Positions 1 through 12,669 of a stretch of 64,000 nucleotides of DNA are shown piece after piece. The translations under genes were made by a program, and so were the position numbers. Within the stretch, counting starts at the first letter, position 1; each line of letters opens with the position of its first letter. The stretch lies in NCBI RefSeq assembly GCF_963169125.1, contig NC_084800.1, positions 146,316,397 to 146,380,396 on the forward strand, given 5' to 3'. Origin of the DNA: Humulus lupulus. Taxonomy: Eukaryota > Streptophyta > Magnoliopsida > Rosales > Cannabaceae. The notes under the pieces were generated by a model. It searched no databases. It was not told the DNA's origin and was given only the letters and a program-made list of their open reading frames with translations.

Positions 1-1670
1 AAACCGTAAGGATATCCCAGGTATCCCTTGGGGTCTTACCCTGGCAACTCGCACTCCGTGTGCTAAACGCTGGTCCTAGCCCCTTGTCGTTCTCATCCTT
101 CGCCATTCCCAGCCTTCGCTGTTCCTGGCCTTTGCCGTTCCATCATTAATATACATACATTAATTAACTAAACAGACACTTAAACACATATAAAATCAAT
201 CAAAGGGTCACGCCCTGCAACACAGTCATATTGGGCCGAGCCCTGCAACTTAATCATATAGGGTCGAGTCCTGCAACACAAGCTCTATGGGAACAGTAGT
301 TTTCTTACTTGTGTCCCGAACTTCCTAGGCACCAATGTCCTGAGCACAGTTCCCTAGTCCGAGTCTCGTCGGAACCCTAGTCACAACACATTAACAATTT
401 CATCCATCAAGTTCTAATCCACTAAATGGCTTCGAGCCATAATTCTAATCTCCGGGACGTTGAATTCTATCAATCCGGGTGACAAAATCCATCCTAAGCC
501 TTTGCAATTAGGTTCCAAAGTCAAAACCCACAAGTCACCCTGCACCTTTGGCTGGGGTCACGACACAACCCCTCAAGGGCCGCGACTAGCCTCAAAACAG
601 AGGCTAACACCTCCCCGGACACACACTTGGGCCGCGGCATGCTTGGCCAAGCGTCGCGGTGCACCTCGAGCTCCATGGCCTCCCCAGGCCTCGCGTGCAC
701 ATGGGTCGCGACCCTCGCCTCCAAACCCTAAAAACTTTTTTTTTCTCTGCATTTCCTTCGAGTCAACACTACCAAGACCACCTCAACCCAACACTTAATC
801 CCAAAATTCATACTTATGCAACCTAGACATACCAACAAACTCAAGAACCAATTCCTACACCCATCAAGCAATCAAAACCAATCCTAGAATCCAATCCATC
901 ATGTCTAATTCCTAACACCCAATATCAACAGAGTTCAGCTGCAAATCAACATATCTAAACACATTAGGAAGCTTACCTTGTACAGAATTGAACCCACCAC
1001 TCAGCTCTTTAAGCTCCAAACCTCCAAAACTCTAGCTTGATGCCTAGTTTCTAATTGGTTTTCACATGAAGAACCTCCAAGTTGCCTCTAAGTCTCTAAG
1101 AGTAAAAGAAAACCAGAGTAAGGGAGAGGGAAAGAAAGAGTCAGTTTCTTATTTTCTAAAGGCTTCCTAGGTTTTGTTTTATTTAACTTAAGCTTTAAGG
1201 TTACCTTAAGGCTCGGGGTACCAAAAACGTCCCTGAGGGAAAAATGGTAAATTTCCCCCATATTCCCTCCTAAACATTCTAACCTTAAATATATCTCCAA
1301 ATATTTATTTCCATAACTCGATAAGACCATAAGACATCTAATACCAATAATACCTCTTGACTCGCCCCGAGTGAAATTCTCAACCTCGTTGTGACTTTCG
1401 ACTAATGGCTTCCTAGGACTGTCTCGGATTGTGCTACACAAATATATCACAAACATATCACATTTATCACATTTATGCCCTCAATGAGCTAAAATCACAA
1501 ACATGCCCCCAATATCCAAGCGGGGCCCACATGCATATTTAATTCATCTAACACATGCATCTCTATCACATATAAACATAAATTCACATATTATAACAAT
1601 AATTCACTTATTGCCCTCCAGGCACACTAATCAAGGCCCCAATCCTTAATAGCAAATTTGGGTCGTTACA
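1..1670 (-). mobile_element. LTR A, partial, minus strand
   Basis: This is the LTR-start side of a long gypsy LTR read on the minus strand. It ends in CGTTACA at 1670, the complement of the TGTAACG start seen in the other LTRs here. Positions 1-130 match, on the opposite strand, the solo LTR at 47885-50149, so the two are one family. A GC-rich tract at about 540-720 contains the perfect palindrome GGGTCGCGACCC (703-714). A splice-donor-like AAGGTAAGC lies on the minus strand near 970. The other end is outside the window, so solo or full-length status is unknown. No coding region is seen. Confidence 0.85.
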
Positions 1671-3648
1671 GTAAATGTACACGTCGCCACCTAAACTCTC
1701 TAACTCATGGTTGGTCCAGCTTTCCTTTCCCCATACCTGCACCACATAGCACCTGTGAGCCAAGGCCTAGCAAAAAAACTTAAACATGGTCATAAGCAGT
1801 TAATAACACATTACTAAACCATAGTAAGCATGCCTAGCAGTAATAATCCTACTCATGCATGCATACCATTCAAATAAGTGACTACCACGTACAACGAGCC
1901 TTCGAGCTGGCCCCGCCTACTTGGGGCTTAATTTTCCATGACCATTGGATCAGACAAGCGTATGATACACTCTTGTTTAGATCTAATCATATCGACCAGT
2001 GCTTAGAGCGCTATTGCTGACCTTGACTCATAAATCAATGCTTTTGGACCAGCGCTATTGTCGTCCTTGACTAATAAGTCAATGCTTTTCGACTGGTGCT
2101 CAGAGCTATTTACCATCCTTTATTGATAAGTCAAGCCTCTCCCCATTCATCGTATAACAAATATCCATAAACAAAGCATTGAGCATGCTTAATCAATGCA
2201 CATTTATAGGGGTCCATGCCCAATCAAGACTATAATCAATGTTCGGGCCAAGCCCTAATCATATATATCACGTAATGGGTGCAATTTTCTCACCTTAGGT
2301 CCAAGTCTAATGTAAAATAAGAACAACACTAATCTTGAGCTCATACTAATAACCTAGACACAACCAAAAATAGAATCCCATAAATAAAGAGCAAACACAG
2401 TCTTTCGGACTACATCCTTGCCTCCGGGACGTCGAATTCTACTAAATCGGGTAGTAGGATCGATTCCGAGCCCTAATGTTGAGTTCTCGCACTCAAAACA
2501 TTCATTGGCCAATAACCCTCATTTGCGTCGCAGTACACCCAATTAGGGTCGCGACGCCCCATCACTTAGGGTCGTGGTTCTGACAACAAGAGAGCCTAGC
2601 TCCAAAAACATTGGACACGGGCCACAGTGCGATCTAGCTTCATGAAACCACTTGACACTTGAGTTCATGAGGGTCGCAACGCCCAATAACAGAGCCAAGG
2701 TGTGGCCCCACGATCTCAACTTTCTCAGTCAAAAAATCCTCTAAAAAAATCACCACAAAAATGCACCAAACTCACCATTCAATCTCACAACATCCCTAGA
2801 ACCTCCCGAACAACGAAACCTAAGTTTCCAATGGATGAAAAACTCACCAAACCCTAAAATACAATTCAAAACTGAAGAAGTTTAAGGAAATGAAAACTCA
2901 AGAATTCAAAGCTTAAATTACCTCTGATTATGTCATTTTTTGGCCAAATCCTCCAGCTATCAAACTTCTATTCTTTCCTAAAATCGTTATGACTCTAACC
3001 TTGCTTGAATCCGAGCCCTAAAACGAGTTTCCTTTGAAAATGCTAATGGCACCAAATGAGAGAATGAGTGGGAGAACAAGAGTGTTGAACGTACTTCTGT
3101 TTATGACAGGTTACTAAGGGCTTAAGTAAATCCCTAAAGCTGAGGGGTGCCAAAAATGTCCTCGGGGGTAAAATAGTCAAAATCCCCATAATTCCCTCCT
3201 GGTCTCACTAACTCCAAATATATCCTCGAATATTCATTCTCATTACCCAATATCCCGATGATGTACTAAATACCCAAAGTGCCCCTTAACTCACCTCGAG
3301 TCAAATATTAGTCCCGCTGTGACTTTCCTGCTAACTTGCTCCCTAGGATTGCCTTGTCTCGAGTAACCCAAATACATACACATAATAATGTGGTCCCGCA
3401 CACATATCACATATATGCCAAATATACCTATTATAGGCCAAATTACAAAAATTGCCATTCTGATAAGAAATGGGCCCACATGAATATGTAATACACCTAA
3501 ACGTTCATATAAAGTCATATCACAATATAACTAAAATAATCATATAATAACACCCATATATATCACATAAGCACATAATTTCCATAATTTGTCGTCCTTG
3601 CCCCCTAATCAAGGCCTTAGGCCTTCTTAGGTAATTTGGGATGCTACA
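1671..3648 (-). mobile_element. LTR B, minus strand, interrupted by A
   Basis: Sequence from 1671 begins abruptly in the middle of another minus-strand LTR, with the complement of the shared TTTTCTTGCTGRGC box near 1745-1790. It runs to the LTR start complement GATGCTACA at 3648. A is therefore inserted into B, and B's remaining part is upstream of the window. A GC-rich palindromic-word tract lies at about 2520-2720 (GTCGCGAC at 2548-2555). Repeated 'TTGACT..TAAGTCAATGC' units lie at 1980-2140. No ORF of interest is present. Confidence 0.8.
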
Positions 3649-5036
3649 GTAAGTTCCTATACTCAAGCTCAAAATGTTGAATGCTTAAATTCTAGATATT
3701 TTAGTCCATTTTTGTGGAATTTTGTGGTTGATTATTTATTGTCTAAATTATTAGATGTGGTTTGTGGTGAAAAATTATTGGGAAACTGGCTGGGAATCAA
3801 TTTGTTGGGTCTGGTTTTGAAGAGAAATGGTAACTTAGAAATTGGGGAAGAACACTATGTTTCTGGCAACCTAGCGCAACCGCGCTAGTGTCCCAGAAAC
3901 CAGGGAATTTTGGTTGTGATTTGGAGTTTTGAGTCTAGGGGTACGACCGCACCAGTGCCCTAGAAACACCAAACTTTTTTTAGGCGCAACTGTGCCAGGG
4001 GCAACCGCGATTATGCCAGGTGCCCTAAAAAGTAGATTTTCTAATTTTAGGATTAAGGCTTTGTGGGTTCAGTAGTCTGTTTCTAGGGCCCACTTAGGGG
4101 TTTGGGAGCTGTTTCTAACGTCCAGTTAACTGGGAATAGTAATTTTATGAGTTGGGGTTTGGTTTGAAGCTCAGAATTCAAATTCAATCTCCAATAAGAG
4201 TAATGTTTATGCTTTGATTAGATTGTCGCAAGGCTCGGGACAGGGATGACTATCTGCACAAAACTCAAGGTAAGAAAATCACGTGTATTGAGATTAAGGC
4301 CTCGGCCCTGGTTACCGAACGTGATTATAACCACGCATTGCATATTTCCTAAATATGAATTTATTCAAATTTTGTATAAATGTCATATATGTGAGATATT
4401 TATGTGCTATATTTGTTTGGAAGGCCCTGCTAATAAGCCATGGTCGACAATAGCTTGTGGAATGTAGGCCATTGTAGATGGACCAATCCAGGAATTCGGT
4501 ATGAGCTCGTGCGGCCCTATGGCCTTGCGATTATACTGTGTGCTTGCTTAGGTTTGATTATAACTACTAAGCATGCTAGTTATGTTCTATGTTTTGTTGA
4601 TTATTTGTTGTTGTTGTTTATTTTGGGTTTTCTTGCTAAGCCTTGGCTCACGGGTGCTATGTGGCGCATGTAAAGGCAAGGGGAAACTGGACCATTCGTT
4701 ATTTGGAGGGCTATAGGGGTGGCGTGTACAAACTCAGCCTGCTCGGCTACCACGGTCAAAGTAATTTGAGGAACAAGAGTTTTCAGTCTGCTTTTTCTAT
4801 TTAGGTTGGCCAACTTGTAATATTGTAAAGATACAGTATTTGAATTTGTAACCCTTGGGATCCCTTGTAAACAGTCAAACCATTTTATTGAAAAGTTGGC
4901 TTCTTTGACCAAATTTTTTAGTAACAAGACCAATAATTAACTTTAATTACACATTTAAGTCCAAATGACTCGCTTAACGAGTTACGTACTATTTTAAACA
5001 CACAGTGTAACAGTCCTTGATTAGTAGGGCGTTACA
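3649..5036 (+). mobile_element. 5' LTR (C) of element E1, 3' portion
   Basis: This plus-strand LTR ends in GGGCGTTACA at 5036 and is followed 3 nt later by a tRNA-Met primer-binding site, so it is the 5' LTR of the gag-pol remnant downstream. Its own start is missing because LTR B is inserted at 3648/3649. It carries a GC-rich tract (3860-4030, with an inverted repeat CTAGCGC/GCGCTAG at 3871-3888), the shared TTTTCTTGCTAAGCC box near 4630, GGGATCCC near 4859, and a terminal hairpin ACTCG/CGAGT at 4968-4982. Its final 100 bp resemble the LTRs of element D. Confidence 0.8.
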
Positions 5037-5039
5037 ACT

Positions 5040-5051
5040 TGGTATCATAGC
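5040..5051 (+). other. E1 primer-binding site (tRNA-iMet type)
   Basis: TGGTATCATAGC starts 3 nt after the LTR end and matches the complement of the plant initiator tRNA-Met 3' end at 11 of 12 positions (one G to T). Confidence 0.85.
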
Positions 5052-5531
5052 CGTTAAGGTTTAATGGTTCCTGAAGATAGGCTGAGTGTGTATGCATGCT
5101 GCTAAACATAAGATCGACTCACGGTTTGGTAATTAAGGTGTTAAATATATGTTTAACTACTTATTTGGAATAAATTTGGCATATCTACATGCTAGTATAG
5201 GAAGCATGAAATTTACTGATATGGCCTGGCCCTTGACTGTTATGGGAACATGAAAAGGCCTTCTTATTAGAATTGTTGCTGTATGTTAGAGCTATTGAAA
5301 TTCTTATTACCACTATGGTTGCATGGATTTCCAAATTGTTTAGTTTTAGACTATGGGGGCGGCTTCTAGAACCTGTTATCATTGCTTGATAAGGCGGGTC
5401 ATTGATTGCAAATATACTAGAAGAGTTATGCCCTAAGGAGATTAGGTTGACTAGGCGGTGTTGAGATCGAGAACAGATTTTATAACTAAGGTCAGAACCC
5501 TCTGCTAGCCCTAAGAACTAGTAGCAAGTGC

Positions 5532-6530
5532 TTGTTGATATGCACGCTAGACTTTAGAGTCAGGAAGATGAGATTCGATTACCGAGACAACAAGTTCCGC
5601 CAGGGGAAAGCTGCACCACTCGTGGCACTTGTCGTAGTACCAGTTGTACAACAGCTAGAGGTTGAAAACAGGTTGGAGTCGTTATATGAAAGATTCAGAA
5701 AACAACACCCTCCAACCTTTGAGGATGGTCCGGATCCACTCAAGGTTGAGTAGTGGATGAGCCTGACTACCTCCATCCAGGATTTTATGAGGGTGGCAGG
5801 TAATGACAGAGTGTCTTACACCGCGTTTATGTTTCCAGATGATGCCCGTATTTTGTGGAAAGTGGTGTCCGAGACGTGGGATGAGTTTCGAGAATTGTTT
5901 ACCTAAAAATACTACAATAATGCAGTTCGAGCTACGAAAGTAGATGAATTTAACAGTTTGGTGCAAAGCACTATTACAGTGATCGAATATGCCTTGAGGT
6001 GTTACAGGTTAGCTAAATTTGCACCTGATTTGGTGCCTACTATTGCATCAAGGCATAACCGATTTGTTTGAGGGAAAAGTGCTATGATAGCCTGTGGTGT
6101 TAGGATTATATCAATTCTTAGGGAAACTACTTATGGCTAGGTGGTTGAAAAATCCATTACTATTGAGAAGGCGAAGAATAAGATCTTGAGGGAAAGCATT
6201 GCACGACGAGATCTTTAGAGGGCAGTGCCTCCATTGGTGGGGTCTGGTAGGGGCGGGGGCCCTAGTGACCAGAAAAGGAAGACCTTATACGCCTCCTCCA
6301 CTATTTTTCTTGATTGAGGGGTTGGGGTGCTCAGAGTTGTTGCCAGGGTTGCAATGAGGCTTGGAGAAGTTACCTAGAGTGTACTAGGTGCAGGAGACAC
6401 CATCTGGGAGAATTCTGAGTGAAGGCATGCTATCTATGTGGGGTGGTTGGACATTAAATAAAGACTAATCGAGCTAGAAGAAGGAAGAACCAAGTAAGGC
6501 GGACAGCTTGACTCCAGCTCGAGTTTTTAC
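5532..6530 (+). pseudogene. gag: E1 gag remnant
   Basis: Decayed capsid/nucleocapsid reading frame. Around 5660-6010 the frame encodes the 'LYERFRKQHPPTFEDGPDPLK' type segment of Tekay Gag (the same motif occurs in H at 24020-24100), followed by 'WMSLTTSIQDFMRV' and 'MFPDDARILWKVV'. An in-frame TAG at 5751 falls where related copies have a Gln codon. A degraded CCHC zinc knuckle with 'ACYLCGVVGH' lies near 6370-6450. Several frameshifts mean it cannot be translated as one protein. It lies between the PBS and the protease, as expected. Confidence 0.8.
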
Positions 6531-8862
6531 CTTGATGCAATCAGAGGTTGATACTAGTCCCTCTGAAGTTACAGGTTAGATCTCTAGTGTTCATTCTCCT
6601 TTCACTGTGTTGATTGATTTTGGTGCTACACATTATTTCGTATCTAGCAGAGTGATAGAAAAACTGTTTGGACCATGTCATTTTTATGTTGTGGGATATG
6701 GGACCATGTTTCTTACTGGGAATTAGTAGACTCTAGGATATGGGTCAAATCTTTTCAAGTAGAGGTTGATAGTAGGGAGTTGTCTGTGGATCTTATAGAG
6801 TTGTCTATGGAGGACTTTGATATGATTCTGGGCATGGATTAGTTAGCCATGTATAAAACAACCATAGATTGTAAAAGGAGGATGGTGACCTTTGAGCCTG
6901 AGGGAGAGGATCCGTTTGTGTTTGTGGGTACTGTGAACGGTCCCCATGTTCCTATGAATTCAGCATTTAGGCTATAGACCTATTGTGTGGAGGTTGCATA
7001 TGATTCCTAGCTAGCAAGGGGGATACAATCAAAGATGTACCTATTGGACCGAAGAAGACTAGATTGGTTCGTGAATTTTTAGATGTATTCTTAAAGGACT
7101 TATCAAGGTTACCGCTGCATCACGAGATCTACTTTTTCATTGAGTTGGCACTAAGAATAGAACTAGTATCTAAAGCACCATACCGAATGGCTCTGGCAGA
7201 GATGAAGGAATTGAAGGTACAATTGCAGGAGTTGCTTGATTTTGGATTCATTAGACCCAGTTTCTCACCGTGGGGTGCCCCTATGCTGTTTGTGAAAAGA
7301 AAAGGATGGAACATTGAGGATATGTAATGACTACATGGAGTTGAAAAATCTGACTATCAAGAACATGTATCCACTGCCGAGGATCAATTATATATTTGAC
7401 CAACTATAGGGTAGGACAGTGTTCTCAAAGATTGTTCTTCGAACTGGTTATCACCAGCTAAGAATCAAAGATGAGGTAGTCTCGAAGACAGCTTTTTGCC
7501 TGAGGTATGGGCATTACAAATTCTTGATCATGTTTTTCAGATTGACCAATGCCCCGGCGACGTTTATGGATTTTATAAACAGGATGTTCAAGGATTACTT
7601 GGATAAGTTTGTGATTGTTTTCATTGATGACAAAATGGTTTACTCTCAGAAAGAGGTGGAGCACGAGCAACAAATTGTATTCCAATTTCAAGAAGTGCGA
7701 GTTTTGGTTACCCCAGGTGATGTTTCTTTGTCACATTGTAAGTAAGGATGGAATAATGGTGGATCCTGCCAAGATCGAGGCAGTGAGAGATTGGCCAAGG
7801 CCAAGGAGTGTCATAAGGATTAGGAGTTTACACACAAGAGCTTGATGTTCATTTTGTCTAATAGGTGTGAGAACAACTTCCATGAATTGAAGGAACAACA
7901 GATCACTACTCTGGTATTGAACATTTCTTCAGATCAGGAGATGTTGGTGGTTTATTGTAACATCGAGACAGGGGTTAGGTTGTGTCCTTATGCAGACTGG
8001 GAAGGTGATTGCTTATGGTTCATGTCCAATAAATATTTATGAACAGAGATACCCTACTAATTATTTTGAGTTGGCAGCAGTGGTTTTCGCACTGAAGGTT
8101 TGGCGGCACTATATATATGGGGAGAAGTGCGAGATCTACAACGACAATAAAAGTTTGAAGTAATTTTTCACATAGAAGGATCTGAATAATTGGTAGAGGC
8201 ATTGGAGTTGGAAAAGGATTATGATTGTGAGATCCTTTATCATCCATGGAAGGCCAACTTAGTGGCGGATGCTCAAGTCAAAGAGCTTCAGGAGAGTTGT
8301 TCAACCTAAAGCAGCTATCTAGGGAATTGGCAAAGGATATGACCAGAGCTGGAATATAATTTGTTGTTGGTTTATTGGCCAATAATACTCTTCAGTATTC
8401 ACTCCATGAGAGAGTAAGAGAAGCTCAGAGAAATGATCCTCAGTTAGAAAAGCACCGAGAGGACGTCTTAGCTAGAGTGGCTACAAACTTTACCATGGAT
8501 GAAATAAGTGTGTTGAGATACAAGGATCTGATTTTTATTCTAATGGATGCTGGTATTAGATGAGAGATTTTTGATGAGTCTCATACCATGCCTTATTCAT
8601 TGCACCCAGGCACGAAAAAGATGTATCAAGATCTGAAATCTTTGTACTTGTGGCCAGGGATGAAGAAAGATGTAGTGGAGTATGTGGCAACGTGCCTAAC
8701 CTCTCAGCAAGTGAAGGTTGAACACCAGAGGCCAGCTGGGTTGTTATAGCCTTTAGGTATTCCTGAGGGGAAGTGGGAAGACATCACTATGGATTTTGTG
8801 GTGGGCTTGCCCAGAATAGTGGGGCAACATGACTCGGTATGGGTGATCATATACAGATATAC
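6531..8862 (+). pseudogene. pol: E1 pol remnant: protease, RT, RNase H, integrase N-part
   Basis: The protease remnant (6540-6990) reads 'LIDFGATH', so the active-site DSG is altered to DFG; 'VDLIEL..DFDMILGMD' follows, with TAG replacing Trp at 6841. RT (about 7060-7745) includes '[23 protein letters not shown]' and 'FIDD' at 7620-7631, with both catalytic Asp kept. RT thumb/RNase H fragments lie at 7615-8300 ('VDPAKIEAVRDWP', then '[15 protein letters not shown]'). The integrase zinc region and core start (8375-8862) include 'MDFVVGLPRIVGQHDSVWVI'. Frameshifts separate all domains. The reading continues at 40452. Confidence 0.85.
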
Positions 8863-10847
8863 TATAACACCCTACTAATTAGGGTCTGTTACCATGTGTG
8901 TTTAAAATTAGTGCTAGACTCGCTAAACGAGTCATTTGGACTAAATATGTGATTAAGCCACTAAGGGTTCAGGTATTTAAAAATTTGGTCAAGTCATAAA
9001 CATTTTCATTAAAAAAAAACTTTGGTCATTACATAGGATCCCAAAATACAAGTTTAAAAGTCAGTTACAAAATAAGCCGACCTGGACGGCAAAACTTGGC
9101 CACACCCTAGCTTCCTTGAAATTTCTCGGTCATGGTGTTCGAGTGAATTGCATATGTACACGTCACTACTATGGCTCTCCAACTCATGGCTGGCCAAGCT
9201 TCTCCTTACCCTTACCTACACCATAAAGCACCCGTGAGCCAAAATGACTCAGCAAGAAAACATATTCAAATAATTCATGAAATATTATGGCAGGCTTAGC
9301 AGTAATAACTGGAACTAAGCTTAAACACTATTCAGATCAACAACCATAGGGTTGCACAAGTGCATGTGCACTCCCTTTTTGTTCTTATGGCGTCTGAGCC
9401 AGTCAAGTGCTTGGTGCACTCCTATGGTGGCCTAATCATGTATATCATATTCTGGGTGCAGTTTTCTTACCTTTTGTCCAAGTGAAAGCTACCAATGAAC
9501 GACCCTTGAATAAGATCCTTGATCCGAGCCCCTAGCGACGACCTAGTCACAACCATGATAAAGATTCTCGTCAAAACGAGTGAATAAAGCTCTCCAGACC
9601 GAGTCCTAGCCTCTGGAACTCGAATTCCACTATACTCGGTAGTAGGATCAATCCCGAGCCCTTAGGGTTGAGTTCCCACATTCAAAAGCCCTCTCGAGGT
9701 CCAAAACCCCTTTAGCACCGCGACCCCATTCCCCTGCACCGCGGCTCACCCCAAATCAGAGGCTCAACCTCCCTTTTTACTAGAACACACCGCAGCGCGC
9801 CCTCACGACAGAGGCCTCCCTGGCTCCCTTGGTTCAAGAGGGTTGTGACACCCCAAGAACAGGGCCGCGACCTGACCCGTTCGAACCCAGAATTCTTGGG
9901 TTTTCCCTCATCCAAATCCAATAAAAATTACCCCAAATCAAACTTAAAACCTCAGTTCAATTCCCATAACTGATTTAACACATCTCCAGCAATAAAACCT
10001 AACTCAGAACTTGATTGAAAACTTATGAAAATCCAAAACTCAACCTTCAAACCCTCCCACATGCAAACTCTAAACTTCCTACAAAAACAATAGAATTGAC
10101 ATAAGGAATTCAAGTTCAGGTGTTTACCTCTGAGCTATACTCTGCCCTGAGCAAAATCCCATGCTCAGCCAATCTTAAACCTTCAAGTCCTTGGACCAGA
10201 ATCTTCCAAATTTCTTCAAATCACCAAGCACCAAATGAGGGAGAGAGATAACCGATACATAGAGAGAGAGAGCTAAAATCTTCTACTTCTTTCTGAATGT
10301 TTCTAAAGTCTTTGCTAAAACTCAACTTAACCTTTATGCCAAAAAGTCCAAAATGCCCTTGTAACTAGCTTAAATCCTCTAGTGACCTAAATGGTAATTC
10401 CATCAATTGCCACTTCCTGTAAATCCTTAAGTGTTCCTCTAATTACCCAACTATCTAAAAAATAATAAACATTTAACCTCCCATTACCCGATAAACACCG
10501 GTAATGTACAAAATTACCAAAATACCCCTGGACTCACTCCGAGCTGGGTATTTAACCTCGTTGTAACTTTTTCGCTAACTTGCTCACCAAGATCGCCTCG
10601 CGTCGAGTAACCCAAAATATGTCCACATAATAATGTGGTCTAAATCGTACACATGCATATTTATAATTATACCCTTAGCAGGCCCACACACATATTTAAT
10701 AATTCTAAACATGCAAGCATAATTATATTATAATTTAATTCATATAATGACATGCTCATACTATATTAGCACATAATTAAAACAATTATCACCTCCTGAC
10801 CCCCTAATCCAGGCAATAAGCCATATTAGCGAATTTGGGATGTTACA
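8863..10847 (-). mobile_element. 3' LTR of element D (minus strand)
   Basis: This minus-strand LTR has TATAACACCC at 8863 (decayed from TGTAACACCC) and GATGTTACA at 10847. It matches the LTR at 38093-40446 throughout but lacks about 0.3 kb corresponding to about 38669-38982, which holds tandem palindromic repeats. It is flanked on the left by TATAC (8858-8862). Shared boxes are the hairpin GACTCG/CGAGTC (8917-8933), GGATCCC near 9030, the TTTTCTTGCTGAG box near 9180-9255, the donor-like GGTAAGAAAACTGCACCC near 9455-9480, and a GC-rich tract at 9700-9890. (GA)n occurs at about 10261-10272. Confidence 0.9.
8917..8933. other. LTR-terminal hairpin, D 3' LTR
   Basis: GACTCG-CTAAA-CGAGTC is a perfect 6-bp stem with a 5-nt loop, located 55-71 bp from the LTR 3' end in element orientation. 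The same element is at 38147-38163 in the other D LTR, and variants with changed but still paired arms occur in other LTRs. Confidence 0.75.
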
Positions 10848-10866
10848 ACTATCCTCTTCTTACAGG
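10848..10866 (-). other. D polypurine tract
   Basis: On the minus strand, a purine-rich run ending AAGAAGAGGATAGT abuts the 3' LTR, where plus-strand DNA synthesis primes in LTR retroelements. The equivalent in H is AAGGAGGGGATAGT. Confidence 0.75.
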
Positions 10867-10869
10867 AAT

Positions 10870-12669
10870 TTCGTCCTCAAATTTTTAACTGAATAGCTTG
10901 GGATACTGGTTGCGCATGGTTGAATCTAACTCCCATGTCACCTCGTCGACCTTCCTGTTCCTCCATAATACCTTAACTAAAGGTATGGTATTATTCCTCA
11001 TGACCTTATCTATTCTGTCTAATATATGGATTGGCTACTCCTCAAAGGACAAATCTGTTTGCAGCTCCAGATCTTCATAGATCAGTACATGAGTCTCATC
11101 TGATACATACTTCCACAACATCAAAATAGGGAACACATTGTGCATGACCGACAGTGCCGCAGGTGACGCAAATCTATAGGCTACCTAACCGATCTTTTTC
11201 AGGATCTCAAAAGGTCTTACGAACCTAGGGCTCAACTTTCCCTTCTTCCCAAACCTCCTCACCCCCTTGAGTGGTGAGACTCTGAGGAAGACATAGTCTC
11301 CCACCTGGAACTCCACGTTCCTGCGCTTTGGATTCACTTAACTTCTTTGTCTACTCTGTGATGTGAGCATCCAACTCTAATCTTTTAAATAACTTCATTT
11401 GTCCTCTGAAATACTTCAGTACCCAAGTATCTGTGTTCACCCATCTTAACTCAATGAATAGGTGATTTGCATTTCCTAACATACAACATCTCCTAAGGAG
11501 CCACTCCTATGGTCGCCTAGTAGATGTTGTTGTAGGAAAACTTTATCAGGGATAAATATTTACTCCAGGACCCCTCAAAGTCCAGTACACATGCTCTCAG
11601 CATGTATACCAATATCTGGATAGTCCTCTTAGACTGACCATCGGTTTGAGGATGATAGGTTGTATTAAACTTCAGCTGCGTGCCCATTGCCTTTTGCAAA
11701 CTTAACAAAAACATGGAACTAAATGTGGGGTCCTGATCCGACACAATCGACCTTAGGGCTCCATGAAGACATATTATCTCTTTTACATAGAGATCTTCGT
11801 ACTGGTCAATGGTATAAGTCATCTTCACTGGTAGAAAGTGAGCCGATTTGGTATATCTGTCTACAATCACCCACACCGAATCGTGTTGACCCACCATCTT
11901 GGGCAATCCCACCACAAAGTCCATTGTGATGTCATCCCATTTCCACTCTGGAATGTCCAAGGGTTGTAGCAGCCCTTCTGGTATCTGGTGTTCAGCTTTG
12001 ATTTGCTGACACATTAGAAACTTGGCTACATACTAAGTTACATCACCCTTCATCCCCGACAAGCAATACAAAATTCTCAGATCGTGGCACATCTTCGTGG
12101 TGTCGGATGCAAAGAATACGGAGTGGTATGAGATTCATCTAGAATCTCACGTCTAATAACAACATCCATTGGAACACAAATCTCACCTTTATATATTAGC
12201 AAACCTATATATGATACTGTATAATCCCTAGCCACTACAACTAGGACGTCCTCCCTAATCTTCACCAACTGTGGCTCTTGTAACTGACTCTCCTTTATCC
12301 TTTCTATAAGAGTAGACTGCATGGTACTGTTGGGTAACTGGCCCACTACTATCTCAATCCCTACTCTGGTCATATTGTCTACCAACTCCTTGGATATCTG
12401 CCTCGAACTGTACAACTTCCCCAAACCTCTTCGACTTAAGGCATCTGTGACCACGTTTTCTTTCCCTGGATGATAAAGGATATCACAATCATAATCCTTC
12501 ACCAGTTCCAACCAATGCCTCAACCTCATATTAAAATCCTTCTGTGTAAAGAGGTACTTAAGGTTCTTGTGGTTTGTATATATCTCACACTACTCTCCAC
12601 AAAGGTAATGCCTCCATACCTTTAATGCAAAGACCACCACTTCGAACTCCAGATCATGTGTGGGATACC
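10870..12669 (-). pseudogene. pol: D pol 3' part: RNase H end, integrase, chromodomain-like tail
   Basis: Reading on the minus strand, the RNase H end is at 12669-12450 ('[22 protein letters not shown]'). The integrase zinc region runs to about 12077. The integrase core at 12014-11517 includes 'WDDITMDFVVGLP', 'IVSDQDPTF' and 'YHPQTDGQSKRT'. The first two catalytic Asp are present, but the catalytic Glu expected after 'DGQS' is Lys (codon 11628-11630, G to A). The C-terminal barrel and tail are decayed over 11510-10870. A frameshift separates the zinc and core parts. The sequence continues at 34687 beyond the nested insertion. Confidence 0.85.
12665..12669. repeat. TSD of F, left (ATACC)
   Basis: ATACC at 12665-12669 is repeated exactly at 34682-34686 on the far side of F and G. 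Joining the flanks restores D's RNase H region. Confidence 0.9.

Noticed and set aside
460..798. A 112-codon ORF in LTR A
   Set aside because: It spans the GC-rich palindromic tract of the LTR; sister LTRs do not keep the frame.
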